Shown: positions 53,126-63,079 of the stretch, piece after piece
How the letters are laid out: each line of letters starts with the position of its first letter
Position numbering within the stretch: the stretch's first letter is position 1
NCBI RefSeq assembly: GCF_900114165.1
Contig: NZ_FOSB01000008.1
Coordinates: 62,001-126,000 of the forward strand
Direction: 5' to 3'
DNA: 64,000 nt
Origin: Halobacillus dabanensis
GTDB taxonomy: Bacteria; Bacillota; Bacilli; Bacillales; Halobacillaceae
Position numbers and translations under genes: made by a program
Notes under the pieces: model-generated
What the model saw: only the letters and a program-made list of their open reading frames with translations
The model's database searches: none
Told to the model about the DNA's origin: nothing

Positions 53126-53506
53126 TCATTTATTAATCGTTATGTTTATTTTGTTCAATCCCAATGCACGAGCAGCTTTTATCATTTTCGCAGCTTCTTG
53201 TTCTGCATCCTGGATATGGACTTCGTTTCTAGAGATGCTCAATGTCGTCCCGCCAGACAACATAGTCGCTTCATCTGATGTATGGTGACCTTCTTTGATT
53301 GTAAAAATTGGTTGCGGTTGTTCTTCATTTATCTCCTCATGACGCATTCGATTGACACGTCCACGGATTTTACGACCATGATAAACGACGCTCGCGTACG
53401 GGCAGCCAGTCTCAGCAGCGATTTCTCGATAGTTTTTATCTGTCTCACCGATCAAGCGCTTTACTTCGCTAAGATCATAATCGTATTGCTTACTCTTCTT
53501 CGCCAT
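53126..53506 (-). CDS. Possible DNA-binding protein, 126 aa
   Basis: The N-terminal half 'YDYDLSEVKRLIGETDKNYREIAAETGCPYASVVYHGRKIRGRV' looks like a helix-turn-helix. The rest is acidic and beta/helix mixed, ending 'AAKMIKAARALGLNKINITI'. ATG 53506 with AAAGGGGG upstream. It converges with the sigma-like gene, suggesting it could be part of the same control circuit. No named family. Confidence 0.5.
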   Translation of the reverse strand: MAKKSKQYDYDLSEVKRLIGETDKNYREIAAETGCPYASVVYHGRKIRGRVNRMRHEEINEEQPQPIFTIKEGHHTSDEATMLSGGTTLSISRNEVHIQDAEQEAAKMIKAARALGLNKINITINK

Positions 53507-53659
53507 TCGTCGAATCCCCCTTTCATATTCTATTAACATTGTATACAATTTTTAGTTATTTTAATAGTATAGGTTATTAATTCTTTAAATCTTCCTAAAA
53601 CCCTTACATTTGTTGTAAGATAATATTTAATTGAAGATATTTTTTGTAGGAAAGTGTGA

Positions 53660-54163
53660 ATGACTTTGTTAAAAAAGATAGTATTTGCCTTATTACCGCT
53701 CGGGGTGATGGGTTTGATTTTTTTCTTCTCTTCCCAACCTTATGAGCAGCAGGACCTGCGACCTTCTATGAATCTCTATGTGCCATTAGATTTACTTAAG
53801 CCCATCCTTGAACCTGTCCGTTTTACTTATTACGGAGAAACCATTTCTATTGAAACTCGCGGCATCGATGGTATGCTGGAATTTCTTATTAGAAAAGCCG
53901 CCCATCTGACCGTGTTTTTCCTATTGATGGTAACAATGTTTCTCGCTCTTAACGAAAATACTAACTGGAGAGCAGGGAGTAAGTTGCTTCTTTCATACGT
54001 AGTAACAGTATTTTACGCCGCTTTCGATGAATACCACCAGTCGCTCACACCCGGCCGTACACCATACATAGGGGATGTTGTATTAGATAGTGTAGGAGGA
54101 TTCACCGGCCTTCTGTTCATCGTATTAATCCTTTGGCGACAAAAACCCCGAACCAGCAGATAA
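53660..54163 (+). CDS. VanZ-family membrane protein
   Basis: A 167-residue protein with four or five helices. 'FSSQPYEQQDLRPS', 'RKAAHLTVFFLLMVTMFLAL', 'FYAAFDEYHQSLTPGRTPYIGDVVLDSVGG' is the VanZ signature (DExHQ ... GR ... DV..D..G). In some hosts VanZ affects resistance to glycopeptides; in Bacillaceae the role is unclear. Followed by a strong terminator. Confidence 0.85.
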   Translation: MTLLKKIVFALLPLGVMGLIFFFSSQPYEQQDLRPSMNLYVPLDLLKPILEPVRFTYYGETISIETRGIDGMLEFLIRKAAHLTVFFLLMVTMFLALNENTNWRAGSKLLLSYVVTVFYAAFDEYHQSLTPGRTPYIGDVVLDSVGGFTGLLFIVLILWRQKPRTSR

Positions 54164-54183
54164 TCCTACTGGTTCGGGGTTTT
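54142..54183 (+). terminator. Terminator
   Basis: 15-bp perfect stem AAAACCCCGAACCAG and complement, 12-nt loop; its left arm overlaps the vanZ-like 3' end. Confidence 0.88.
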
Positions 54184-54255
54184 ATGTTTTAATTCTTTGG
54201 CTCGATTCTGTTTTCCGTAGCCTCTGACGCTTATAAGTATTTCATAATGGAGCGA

Positions 54256-55167
54256 CTATTTCTCAGAGGCAGGAACCAATGTTTGCACACCAGATAAGTT
54301 CACATGCAGAGGTTCCACTTTGAAATCAGAAAGAGTTTCCTTCAATCGCGCTTCCTTCCCATCATTCCATTCATCAAAAAGCGCGACAGTCGTCGGACCG
54401 GCGCCACTGATGTAATGGCCAAGCGATCCTTCTTTTTCAAGAACCTCTTTAAACGAAGAAAATCCAGGGATGAGCACTTGACGGTATGGCTGATGCCACT
54501 GATCGCTTTGCATCATCCTTCCTGCCAATGCCCAGTTCTTCGTTGCAAGGGCGGCAACGAGGACGTTTGCACTGCCGCTATTATTCACGGCCTCTTTATA
54601 ATCGATTTCCACCGGCAGAAGCCCGCGTGCTTTTTCCGTTTCTAAATGGTAATCAGGAATAATCGCAAGCCAGGTCAGTTGTTCCATTCCATCTGTGAAA
54701 GGAACATAATCCAACTGCTCTCCATCATAATTGGAGACCATGATACCACCGAAAATGGCTGGTCCTACGTTATCTGGATGACCTTCGATATCACAGGCAA
54801 TCTTGAATTTTTCGTAACGGCTCAACTCAAGATTCAAAAGACGATCGGCCAGTTCAATTCCCCCGACGACCGCAGTAGAAGAGCTGCCTAGTCCGCGAGC
54901 GATCGGAACATCGTTCGTCATCTCGACGTGAGTGGGAGGAAGCGAGTCAAACCCAAGCGCTTCCGCTGTAAATAGTGCCGTCTTATAAATGAGATTGCTT
55001 TTTCCTGATGGAATGTATGGTCGATCCTCTTCTGGTACGGAAAAATACCACGCTTCTGCAGGCTCACAATCCAGTGTCACATATTTTGATAGGGCGATTC
55101 CGACAGAGTCAAAACCGGGACCGAGATTCGCAGATGTTGCCGGAACCTTTATTTGAAACCGGCTCAT
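54256..55167 (-). CDS. thrB: Homoserine kinase
   Basis: A 303-residue GHMP kinase that phosphorylates homoserine. '[20 protein letters not shown]', the ATP loop '[20 protein letters not shown]' and '[18 protein letters not shown]' identify it. Its start overlaps the thrC stop (ATGA). Last gene of hom-thrC-thrB. Confidence 0.95.
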   Translation of the reverse strand: MSRFQIKVPATSANLGPGFDSVGIALSKYVTLDCEPAEAWYFSVPEEDRPYIPSGKSNLIYKTALFTAEALGFDSLPPTHVEMTNDVPIARGLGSSSTAVVGGIELADRLLNLELSRYEKFKIACDIEGHPDNVGPAIFGGIMVSNYDGEQLDYVPFTDGMEQLTWLAIIPDYHLETEKARGLLPVEIDYKEAVNNSGSANVLVAALATKNWALAGRMMQSDQWHQPYRQVLIPGFSSFKEVLEKEGSLGHYISGAGPTTVALFDEWNDGKEARLKETLSDFKVEPLHVNLSGVQTLVPASEK

Positions 55168-56219
55168 GATTGAACTCCTGTGACGGCAGATGCGAATACA
55201 TCATAATCATTCTCGATGCGTACAGGTTTTATCGGACTCTGTTCCATTGCAGTCGTCGGGTCTTTCAATCCGTTGCCTGTCAGCACATGGACGACTTTTG
55301 AACCTTGTGGGATCGTTCCATCCTTCACCTTCTTGATCATGCCTGCGATGGAAGCACAGGAGGCAGGTTCTGCGAATACGCCTTCTTTTTCCGCCAGGTA
55401 TTGATAAGCTTCGACGATTTCTTCATCTGTGACTTCATCAATTAAACCTTTGGATTCATCTCTTGTGGTCAATGCTTTATCCCAGCTCGCCGGATTTCCG
55501 ATGCGGATCGCTGTGGCAAGGGTGTCTGGATCTTCAATCACTTGATTACGAACGATTGCTGCAGAGCCGCTTGCTTCAAATCCCATCATTTTCGGCAACC
55601 CGTACCCGTGACGGTTATTGTATTCTTTGAACCCTTTCCAGTAGGCCGTGATGTTTCCTGCGTTTCCAACAGGGATGCTTAAAATGTCAGGGGCAACACC
55701 TAAATCATCACACACTTCAAATGCGGCCGTTTTTTGTCCTTCGATGCGGTAAGGGTTCACCGAGTTTACTAGTGTCACAGGTTCATTTTCGGCCATTTTA
55801 CGTACCATACGGAGGGCATCATCGAAGTTTCCTTTGATTGCAAAAATTTCTGCCCCATACATGACAGCCTGCGCAAGTTTCCCTTCTGCGATTTTTCCAT
55901 CAGGGATGACGACGATACAACGCAACCCAGCTCGAGCCGCAAATGCCGCAGCTGAGGCGGAAGTGTTGCCGGTAGAGGCGCAAATGACCGCTTCAGAACC
56001 TTCTTCGATCGCTTTAGCCATGGCCATCACCATGCCGCGATCTTTAAAAGAGCCTGTCGGGTTGGCTCCTTCGATTTTTACATACCCTTCGATCCCGAGG
56101 TCCTTAGAGATGGACGGAATCGGGAGGAGAGGAGTGTTCCCCTCATGCAGTGTCAGTTTCGGTGTCTTCTCTGATACTGGCAAAAACTCTCCATACTCAT
56201 GAATCAAGCCTTGCCACAT
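55164..56219 (-). CDS. thrC: Threonine synthase
   Basis: A 351-residue PLP enzyme making threonine from phosphohomoserine. PLP Lys in '[20 protein letters not shown]'; '[22 protein letters not shown]' and '[17 protein letters not shown]' follow. Length matches B. subtilis ThrC. One nucleotide separates it from hom. Confidence 0.95.
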   Translation of the reverse strand: MWQGLIHEYGEFLPVSEKTPKLTLHEGNTPLLPIPSISKDLGIEGYVKIEGANPTGSFKDRGMVMAMAKAIEEGSEAVICASTGNTSASAAAFAARAGLRCIVVIPDGKIAEGKLAQAVMYGAEIFAIKGNFDDALRMVRKMAENEPVTLVNSVNPYRIEGQKTAAFEVCDDLGVAPDILSIPVGNAGNITAYWKGFKEYNNRHGYGLPKMMGFEASGSAAIVRNQVIEDPDTLATAIRIGNPASWDKALTTRDESKGLIDEVTDEEIVEAYQYLAEKEGVFAEPASCASIAGMIKKVKDGTIPQGSKVVHVLTGNGLKDPTTAMEQSPIKPVRIENDYDVFASAVTGVQS

Positions 56220-56220
56220 G

Positions 56221-57513
56221 TCAGTCGCCTCCTTCTACGCGGAAGATGCTATCAATTTGTCGGACAGAAGGTAATCCTTCCAGGTCCTGTTTCGCTTTTT
56301 CAAAATCTTCTTCGCTCACTTGATGGGTCACCATCATAAGCTCTCGTTCCCCTTCATTTTCGGTAGAACGCTGTATGAACTGGTCGAAAGAAATGCCATA
56401 TTCAGCAAAAATGTTCGTCAATTCCTTCAGCATGCCAGCCTGGTCGTCAACGTGAAGTCGCAGATACTTTTTCGTCAGCTGGTCTTTCTTCTCTTTCACT
56501 TGCTTAGGGAACTGTGGTTGAACGTAGGCTGTACCTGTCGTTCCTAACCGGATGTTCTTCAAAACAGCTATCAGATCTGCAACAACGGCTGTAGCAGTTG
56601 GAAGTTTTCCTGCTCCCGGCCCGTAAAACATCGTTTCACCGACTGCATCACCGTATACATACACCGCATTGTACTCATCATTCACGGAGGAAAGCGGGTG
56701 CTGGATCGGCAGCAATGTCGGTTCAACACTTACAGAGACTCCGTTGTGGTCGTTTTCCGCTATTCCGATCAGCTTGATGCGGTAGCCGAGTTCTTCAGCA
56801 TATGTGATGTCATCAGACGAGATACCACGGATTCCTTTAATATCGACATCTTCCAGATTGCAAGGCATCGAGAATCCTAGAATTGAAAGAATCGTCATCT
56901 TTCTGGCAGCATCCAGGCCATCGACATCAGCCGTCGGATCTGCTTCTGCAAAGCCGAGGTCCTGGGCTTCCTTCAAGACACTATCAAAATCAACGCCGTC
57001 TTGTGCCATCTTCGTCATAATGTAGTTTGTCGTTCCATTGACGATTCCCATCATTTTGCGAATGCGATCGGAAGACAGCCCATCCATGATCGAGCGGATA
57101 ATCGGAATTCCACCTGCGACACTAGCTTCATAATAAAGGTCACAATTATGCTTTTGGCATGCTTCAAAAAGCTGTTCCCCGTGTTGGGCGACTAAGTCTT
57201 TGTTTGCGGTTACAATATGCTTCCCGTGTTCAATCGCTTCTAATAATATGGTTAAGGTGTGATCGATCCCGCCCATCACCTCTACGATGACATCAATCTC
57301 CGGATCTCTCGTAATATCTTCATATCGATCCGTCAACTGGGTGTCAGCCGGAACCTCGCGCGGTTTAGAAACGTCGTGGACAAGCACGGACTTAATCGTG
57401 ACATCACACCCTGTTTTATGTTCAATGCGTTCTTTATGGTCACGAAGGATCTCAATGACTCCGCTTCCGACCGTCCCTAGTCCTAGCAGTCCTACGGTAA
57501 TGGTATTTTTCAT
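56221..57513 (-). CDS. hom: Homoserine dehydrogenase
   Basis: A 430-residue NAD(P) enzyme. Rossmann start '[19 protein letters not shown]', '[15 protein letters not shown]', catalytic '[20 protein letters not shown]' and a C-terminal ACT domain ('[31 protein letters not shown]') that usually senses threonine. AGGAGTGTG precedes the ATG. First gene of the operon hom-thrC-thrB. Confidence 0.96.
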   Translation of the reverse strand: MKNTITVGLLGLGTVGSGVIEILRDHKERIEHKTGCDVTIKSVLVHDVSKPREVPADTQLTDRYEDITRDPEIDVIVEVMGGIDHTLTILLEAIEHGKHIVTANKDLVAQHGEQLFEACQKHNCDLYYEASVAGGIPIIRSIMDGLSSDRIRKMMGIVNGTTNYIMTKMAQDGVDFDSVLKEAQDLGFAEADPTADVDGLDAARKMTILSILGFSMPCNLEDVDIKGIRGISSDDITYAEELGYRIKLIGIAENDHNGVSVSVEPTLLPIQHPLSSVNDEYNAVYVYGDAVGETMFYGPGAGKLPTATAVVADLIAVLKNIRLGTTGTAYVQPQFPKQVKEKKDQLTKKYLRLHVDDQAGMLKELTNIFAEYGISFDQFIQRSTENEGERELMMVTHQVSEEDFEKAKQDLEGLPSVRQIDSIFRVEGGD

Positions 57514-57876
57514 CGTTCACACTCCTGTCTACTTGGTATAAACATTATTCTTTATATAAAGGACATTGTAACGGAAAGGAAATTGAAGTACAAGAGTGAA
57601 TTATCCGACGATTGAAAAGAAAGCGCAATCATTTTTAGGATGCCTTGTAACGAGGGAAAAGGACACAATTTATATAATAGAAGAAAATTATATTTCATAG
57701 AGAGAAAATTTTATGAAAACTATTTATTAAATAAAATTCAAGCCGGAAAATCACTTTTCATGATAAACCATGAGGAAATCTATAAAAATAGAATAATTGG
57801 GAAAAATAAGGTAACTTGACGAATAATGGAAATTGTTTTATAACTAACATGTAATATGTACTAGGAGGTGAGAACT
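57514..57876. other. AT-rich intergenic stretch
   Basis: Promoter space between hom and the small gene at 57877. Very AT-rich from 57660 on; TATAAT-like words occur but no convincing promoter pair or hairpin was found. No ORF. Confidence 0.5.
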
Positions 57877-58098
57877 ATGGTGAACTTAGGCGGCCCACTA
57901 CCAAGTCCACTTAGAAAGTATGAAACATACATCAAGGACCTTGTCTTGGAATTGGGTTTAACTGGAAAAGCAGATGAATTTATTAGAGAGGGAAAGGCCG
58001 CCGTGTATCGGATACAACGGGAATTAGGATCCTCAACTGACGATTTGGCCTATTATACTGGCATAAGAGAGCACATTATCCGATTGATTATAAATTAA
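57877..58098 (+). CDS. Small hypothetical protein, 73 aa
   Basis: Starts MVNLGGPLPSPLRKYETYIK at an ATG with GGAGGTG upstream; an in-frame GTG at 57868 is part of the site. Helical, charged, ending 'STDDLAYYTGIREHIIRLIIN'. No family recognised. Its own terminator follows. Confidence 0.65.
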   Translation: MVNLGGPLPSPLRKYETYIKDLVLELGLTGKADEFIREGKAAVYRIQRELGSSTDDLAYYTGIREHIIRLIIN

Positions 58099-58110
58099 TA
58101 AAGAAGTGAC

Positions 58111-58155
58111 AAAAAGAAACGTTGTTGATAGGAAGCGAACAACGTTTCTTTTTTT
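58111..58155 (+). terminator. Terminator
   Basis: Stem AAAAAGAAACGTTGTT / AACAACGTTTCTTTTT, 11-nt loop, T-run. Confidence 0.88.
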
Positions 58156-58193
58156 GCCCGTCGTTGGAAATATCTTGTTGCCCTCTTCTTGTT

Positions 58194-58213
58194 GACCAGG
58201 TCATACAAATATT
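58194..58213. repeat. REP half-site
   Basis: GACCAGGTCATACAAATATT without a right arm. Its 3' neighbourhood (TTCCATATAACA) resembles that of the half-site at 50088. It lies in a 400-nt gap before pgcA that holds no gene. Confidence 0.65.
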
Positions 58214-58506
58214 TCCATATAACATTCGTAAACATGAAATGCTACAATAGTGGAAAGGCATACATAGATTTTTGAACGATTCCTTCTCATAGTGTAAAAA
58301 GTATAGAAAAGAAGAATATTTTCATATTATGAGCCGAAAAAACAGGAATTCAGCCAAATAGTGGCGAATGAAAAGACGTAGGAAATCCTTTGCAGAAATG
58401 TTGGAATCATTCATATGGATAGATTTTAAAACGGACGAATGATCTTCCAATGAAAAGTAGTATCCCTGTTTCAAAAAACAACTAGAAATAAAGGAGAGTG
58501 TTGTGC

Positions 58507-60213
58507 ATGTGGAAAAATGATTACAACCGTTGGAAAGAATTCACCGAACTGGATGCAGATCTTGCAGCTAAACTAGAAGAATTAACATCAGATGAGCAGT
58601 CTTTAGAAGATGCTTTCTATAAGAATCTCGAATTCGGAACAGGCGGCATGCGGGGAAAACTCGGCCCTGGGACGAACCGGATGAACATTTATACGGTCAG
58701 AAAAGCAGCGGAGGGTCTCGCCACTTATGTCAATGACCAGGGATTATCCAATCGAGGAGTAGCCATCGCCTATGATTCTCGTTACATGTCCAAGGAGTTC
58801 GCTGTAGAAACAGCTCGTGTCCTTGGACATCATGGCATTCCTTCTTATGTATTCACATCATTGCGACCGACACCGGAATTGTCCTTCGCTGTCCGTCATT
58901 TGAATGCCGCAGCGGGTGTTGTCGTAACAGCAAGCCACAACCCTCCGGAATATAATGGTTTCAAAGCATATAATGAAGATGGTGGACAACTTCCGCCTGC
59001 ACAAGCAGAAATCATGATCGATTTTGTCAACAAAGTCGAAAATGAACTGAGTATCGAAGCGGCCGACCAAAAAGAGCTCGAACAAAACGGTCTGCTTCGC
59101 TGGGTCGATGAGGAAGTCGATGCGGCATACCTTGAAGCATTGAAAACCGTCACCGTCCAGCCAGACATCAAAAAGGATCTATCCCTTGTGTTCACTCCTC
59201 TGCACGGAACAGCACGTGACCTCGTCGAAAAAGGATTGGAGCAAAGCGGCTTCACATCTGTTCATATTGTAGAAGAACAAGCAAAGCCTGATCCAGAATT
59301 CTCGACAGTTGCTTCCCCGAACCCGGAAGAACACCAGGCTTTTGAATTGGCGATTGAACAAGGGAAAAAGGTGGGGGCCGACCTTTTGATGGCAACAGAC
59401 CCTGACGCCGATCGTCTAGGTGTAGCCGTTCCGAATGAAGATGGTGAATACGTCGTACTTACAGGTAACCAGACCGGTGCCCTGCTTCTTGATTATATTT
59501 TAGGGCAATCCAAAGAGTTACCGAAAAACGGGCAGCTCATCAAAACAATTGTTACCTCAGAATTCGGCCGTGTAATCGCGAACTCCTATGGCATCAGTTC
59601 TTTGGATACATTGACAGGATTCAAATTCATCGGGGAAAAAATTCGCGAATATGAGCAAACAGGTGAGCATCAGTTCATGTTCGGATACGAAGAAAGCTAC
59701 GGTTATCTCGTCAAAGACTTTGCCCGGGACAAAGACGCTGTTCAAGCAGCTGTCCTTGCAGCAGAAGTCGGTGCCTACTGGAAGAACCAGGGGAAGACAC
59801 TTCTTGATGCATTAGATGACCTTTACGAAAAACATGGCTACTTCCTCGAAGACCTTCAGTCCATGAAGCTTGAAGGTAAATCAGGCGCGGATCAAATCAG
59901 GAACATTATGGACGACTTCCGCAACGCAGATATCAAGGAAGCGGGCGGGAAAAAAGTGGTGGCCGTCGAAGACTATTCCACTACCGTTCGTAAATATGTC
60001 CAGGAAGACAAACAAGAAGAAATGGACCTGCCGACATCCAATGTCGTCAAATTCATCCTTGAAGATGATTGCTGGTTCTGTCTTCGTCCATCCGGTACAG
60101 AGCCGAAAATTAAGTTCTATTATGGTGTAAAATCAGAATCCAAAGCAAAAAGTGCAGAACTGTTGGCAGCAGTAAAAGCTACCGTCAACGAACGTTTACA
60201 TGCATTGATCTAA
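58507..60213 (+). CDS. pgcA: Phosphoglucomutase/phosphomannomutase
   Basis: A 568-residue enzyme interconverting glucose-6-P and glucose-1-P, feeding UDP-glucose for teichoic acid and glycolipid. 'LEFGTGGMRGKLGPGTNRMN', the phospho-Ser loop 'TASHNPPEYNGFKAYNEDG', metal loop 'ATDPDADRLG' and 'FCLRPSGTEPKIKFYY' are the four family motifs. AAAGGAGAG precedes the ATG at 58507. Length as in B. subtilis PgcA. Confidence 0.95.
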   Translation: MWKNDYNRWKEFTELDADLAAKLEELTSDEQSLEDAFYKNLEFGTGGMRGKLGPGTNRMNIYTVRKAAEGLATYVNDQGLSNRGVAIAYDSRYMSKEFAVETARVLGHHGIPSYVFTSLRPTPELSFAVRHLNAAAGVVVTASHNPPEYNGFKAYNEDGGQLPPAQAEIMIDFVNKVENELSIEAADQKELEQNGLLRWVDEEVDAAYLEALKTVTVQPDIKKDLSLVFTPLHGTARDLVEKGLEQSGFTSVHIVEEQAKPDPEFSTVASPNPEEHQAFELAIEQGKKVGADLLMATDPDADRLGVAVPNEDGEYVVLTGNQTGALLLDYILGQSKELPKNGQLIKTIVTSEFGRVIANSYGISSLDTLTGFKFIGEKIREYEQTGEHQFMFGYEESYGYLVKDFARDKDAVQAAVLAAEVGAYWKNQGKTLLDALDDLYEKHGYFLEDLQSMKLEGKSGADQIRNIMDDFRNADIKEAGGKKVVAVEDYSTTVRKYVQEDKQEEMDLPTSNVVKFILEDDCWFCLRPSGTEPKIKFYYGVKSESKAKSAELLAAVKATVNERLHALI

Positions 60214-60214
60214 T

Positions 60215-60255
60215 AAAAAAAACCGTTCCCGGAAATTTCCGGGAACGGTTTTTTT
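60215..60255 (+). terminator. Terminator of pgcA
   Basis: Stem AAAAAACCGTTCCCGGAA and complement with T-run. Confidence 0.92.
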
Positions 60256-60258
60256 GCG

Positions 60259-60420
60259 TTAAGACGCATGTTTTGTAAATAAGTCATTTTGCTTTTGAGT
60301 TAGGACACAATCACCTGTGGTTAAGTCACGATAAGACACTTTCCACGAATCCAGAGAACTCACTACACGCTGAGAACACGAATCCTCTTCCCATAGCCAA
60401 CAAACACAGCCTATTTTCAA
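60259..60420 (-). CDS. Possible small cysteine-containing protein (53 aa)
   Basis: An open frame from TTG 60420 reading MKIGCVCWLWEEDSCSQR...SYRDLTTGDCVLTQKQNDLF.. to a TAA at 60259. Four Cys and a sensible composition, but no ribosome site and a rare start, so it may be a decayed or fortuitous frame. Confidence 0.2.
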   Translation of the reverse strand: MKIGCVCWLWEEDSCSQRVVSSLDSWKVSYRDLTTGDCVLTQKQNDLFTKHAS

Positions 60421-60451
60421 CCCACAACATAGAAATCGCTTTCATTCCATT

Positions 60452-60480
60452 GACAAATACGCGATAATAGAATAAAATAC
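60452..60480 (+). promoter_or_regulatory. Sigma-A promoter of the IDEAL gene
   Basis: TTGACA, 17-nt spacer, TAAAAT beginning near 60450. It leaves a leader of about 190 nt before 60679. Confidence 0.65.
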
Positions 60481-60678
60481 TGAAAATTCAGATTTAACCA
60501 CAGTACCCAGTTCAAGCCAAACAAACAAGCTAAACTTCTTCGAGATACACTTGATAAGACCTGCCTGTCACTATCCATGTGGCAAAATAACATCTGCAGA
60601 AAACAACGGACTTCTTCTCGCGGAAATCTTCATCACAACCATTGGACCAGTGTCTAAATTTCAAAAAGGGGTGGGCCC

Positions 60679-61134
60679 ATGTTGAACATAAAAATGCTAA
60701 AACCATACTATGTTAAGGAAGACAAACGGTTCATTCGAGTTGTATTAGCCTACCAGTATTTTTCATTATTCATCGACCAAAAGCTTTATCAGTTCATTCC
60801 AATGGAATCAAGGGAAATTATTATCGACCGCAATCGTCAGCGGGTGCATAACGTCTTCGATATTTTCGTTTTTCAACGAGGCAAGGACATGGTTTATGTT
60901 TCCATCGCCGACCTGCTTCAACTGCCGGAGTTTTTGTCGCACCTCCACTCGATTGTGTCGCCGTATTATGAAGAGGGGATCGAAATTAGCCAGCAAATAT
61001 CTAAAGAAGTGAAAGAACTTATCCGTGAATTAGAAAAAAACAACCTTCGACGCCTCATCGACAAGGCGATCGATCAAAAGGATGAAGACACCTTCCGTCT
61101 TCTTACTGAAAAATGGAATCAGATGTACAAATGA
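60679..61134 (+). CDS. IDEAL-domain protein
   Basis: A 151-residue soluble protein. The C-terminal 35 residues ('NNLRRLIDKAIDQKDEDTFRLLTEKWNQMYK') fit the IDEAL domain (L-I-D-x-A-L-D-x-x-D-x-x-x-F-x-x-L-x-x-x), a short module found in Bacillaceae proteins. The N-terminal part 'MLKPYYVKEDKRFIRVVLAYQYFSLFIDQKLYQFIP' is beta-rich. GGGGTGGG precedes the ATG. Function unknown. Confidence 0.75.
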   Translation: MLNIKMLKPYYVKEDKRFIRVVLAYQYFSLFIDQKLYQFIPMESREIIIDRNRQRVHNVFDIFVFQRGKDMVYVSIADLLQLPEFLSHLHSIVSPYYEEGIEISQQISKEVKELIRELEKNNLRRLIDKAIDQKDEDTFRLLTEKWNQMYK

Positions 61135-61143
61135 CCATCAAAA

Positions 61144-61176
61144 TACCCAGGTAGGAGGGCCCTCTTACCTGGGTAA
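61144..61176 (+). terminator. Terminator
   Basis: Stem ACCCAGGTAGGAGGG / CCCTCTTACCTGGGT; weak T tract. Confidence 0.75.
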
Positions 61177-61369
61177 TTTCATTTATTCTCTATTCTACAA
61201 TTAACAACAATAAATTTGTATGAATAGTCAAAAAATACATGATTATAATTAAAAATATATGAACTTTGTTAAAAAGTTTGTTATTTTTTCAGTTATAATA
61301 GAAATACATTAGAAAAATACTTATAGGGTATAGGATTGAATTATCTCAATTAGGGGTGGGAGCAAACAA

Positions 61370-61492
61370 ATGGAGACGCTACCTAAGCAAAAAGTCGATT
61401 GTGATTGGGTTCACTTATTAGAAGAAGCACGTGAACTAGGTTTGAGTATTGATGAAATAAGAGAGTTTTTGCGGAAAGGAACAATTAGGTAG
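61370..61492 (+). CDS. Stand-alone SinI-like antirepressor
   Basis: A 40-residue protein, METLPKQKVDCDWVHLLEEA.. ending IDEIREFLRKGTIR. It matches the SinI/SinR dimer-forming helices (D-x-x-W-x-x-L-x-x-E-A-x-x-x-x-x-S-x-x-E-I-R-x-F-L). SinI binds SinR and lifts its repression; the full SinR-like protein is at 7524, far away. GGGGTGGGAG precedes the ATG. Followed by a terminator, then the AraC gene. Confidence 0.8.
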   Translation: METLPKQKVDCDWVHLLEEARELGLSIDEIREFLRKGTIR

Positions 61493-61523
61493 CACCCTTC
61501 ACTTGAAAGGGTGTTCTTTTTTT
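61493..61523 (+). terminator. Terminator after the SinI-like gene
   Basis: Stem CACCCTT / AAGGGTG, 7-nt loop, eight T. Confidence 0.8.
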
Positions 61524-61572
61524 GCCATTATATAGTAGATAGAATAAAAAGTGGAGAAAAGAGGGGCCATTA

Positions 61573-62760
61573 TTGAATAAGTTTGAATTAATTAATCTAT
61601 TGAAGGATTGTTCTATTGCCATGAACGTCCCTGTTCTATTAATTAATCAACAAAATAAATTAATCTATCGTTTCCCCGATAGCTTCGAGAATCCACCCAA
61701 GGTTTTAAGAGAGTTACATAGAAGTTATATAGAGGAAAGCAAGAAACGTCCTTTTGCTATTCAGCTATTTACAGACCCTTATGACCAACATTTATTCCTG
61801 TACCCAGTGAAAGATCAACATGGAAAAGATCAGGTGATCGGGGTTGGTCCATTTCTTGAAGAGGAAATCTTGAGGATGCATGTGAAAAATAATTTGATCA
61901 TGAATGGCCTGGATAGTTCGCTTGAAGAACAGTTCGTCGGATACTTCGAACAACTTCCTATTCTCAATCAAGTTCAAATGAACTCGATCAAGGGATTGCT
62001 GAACCAACTGCTGCCGAAGCAAGAGAAAGAAGTCAAGAATGTATGGGATCAGGAAAAAATACATAAACAGTATCAGAATTTCACGCAGTCTCTTCATTCT
62101 TATTCAGATATGGTGGCATCCAAACAGAAGTTTTTAGACCTTTTTAAAAAAGGAGAAGAAAGTTCAATTGATGCCTATCAACAATATCAAGAAAAAATAG
62201 CAGAGAATCAGGATGTCCGCAGCAGGAAGAATCAAATGATCCGGCTGGTTACAGAGTTAGGCTATATTTGTTTGGATAAAGGCGCCCATCAAGATGAAGT
62301 CGAATCTTTGTGTGACTTTTATATAAATTTTTTAGAAACGAAAGACACAATAGCAGAATTGATATCTCTAGAGTTGAATATCCTTCATTCGTTCCTTGAT
62401 CGAATACGTAAAGTAGATGACGTTCCACAGAATTCACCACTTGTTGATCGAACACAGCGGTACATTTTTCAAAATTTAAGTGAAAATCTTACTTTAAGGG
62501 TGATCGCGGATGCACTAAATGTGAACCCTAATTATTTGTCAGGAGTGTTCACTAAAGAGAATGGTGTTTCCATAACCCACTTCATCAATCAACAAAGAAT
62601 AAAGGAAGCGAAAGAACTCCTCTGTATTACCAGGCATTCACTGATGGATATTAGTATGTTGCTCGGGTATAACAGTCAAAGTTATTTCACAAGAGTGTTC
62701 AAAAGTATGGAAGGTATTGGACCTAGAGAATTCAGACAAAAATATCAAGTGCATGAATAA
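61573..62760 (+). CDS. AraC-family transcriptional regulator
   Basis: A 395-residue regulator starting at TTG (AGAGGGG site). The N-terminal 150 residues resemble a sensory fold ('NVPVLLINQQNKLIYRFPDSF', 'QHLFLYPVKDQHGKDQVIGVGPFLEEE'). A helical linker follows. The C-terminus is the AraC double HTH ('LRVIADALNVNPNYLSGVFTKENGVSITHFINQQRIKEAKELL', 'SMLLGYNSQSYFTRVFKSMEGIGPREFR'). Targets and signal unknown. Confidence 0.9.
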   Translation: MNKFELINLLKDCSIAMNVPVLLINQQNKLIYRFPDSFENPPKVLRELHRSYIEESKKRPFAIQLFTDPYDQHLFLYPVKDQHGKDQVIGVGPFLEEEILRMHVKNNLIMNGLDSSLEEQFVGYFEQLPILNQVQMNSIKGLLNQLLPKQEKEVKNVWDQEKIHKQYQNFTQSLHSYSDMVASKQKFLDLFKKGEESSIDAYQQYQEKIAENQDVRSRKNQMIRLVTELGYICLDKGAHQDEVESLCDFYINFLETKDTIAELISLELNILHSFLDRIRKVDDVPQNSPLVDRTQRYIFQNLSENLTLRVIADALNVNPNYLSGVFTKENGVSITHFINQQRIKEAKELLCITRHSLMDISMLLGYNSQSYFTRVFKSMEGIGPREFRQKYQVHE

Positions 62761-62793
62761 AAAGTCGAGGCATGATCACTCGACTTTTTTTAT
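62760..62793 (+). terminator. Terminator
   Basis: Stem AAAAGTCGAG / CTCGACTTTT with T-run. Confidence 0.88.
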
Positions 62794-62960
62794 TGTCTAA
62801 AATCTTTTCAACCTCAGTAACCTGGGGAAAGTTCCTCTCCTCTAGCACAGATAATTTTCGACTGATACCCTCTTTGGATATTTAATTATTATAGATGTTC
62901 TCAGAAAAGAAAATAAAACAGAGGATAAAGCTGAAAAGTAAAGAATAATAGTTATTTAGT

Positions 62961-63029
62961 GTTCTTAATAATGAAATTCAGACATTTATTTTCCATGTTC
63001 ATACTATTATAATATTCTTAATAAAGAAC
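62961..63029. promoter_or_regulatory. Promoter with SinR-box-like repeats
   Basis: GTTCTTA (62961-62967), GTTCATA (near 62997) and AAAGAAC (63023-63029, exact ARAGAAC, the complement of the SinR box GTTCTYT) surround a TATAAT at 63008-63013. TTCTT (63015-63019) with AAGAA (63024-63028) forms an inverted pair. Suggests auto- or SinR control of the following genes. The rest of 62794-63079 has no gene. Confidence 0.5.
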
Positions 63030-63079
63030 AATAGAGGGAGCATTATGTGTGATGCTGATTTGGGAAGGGGAGAAGAAAA

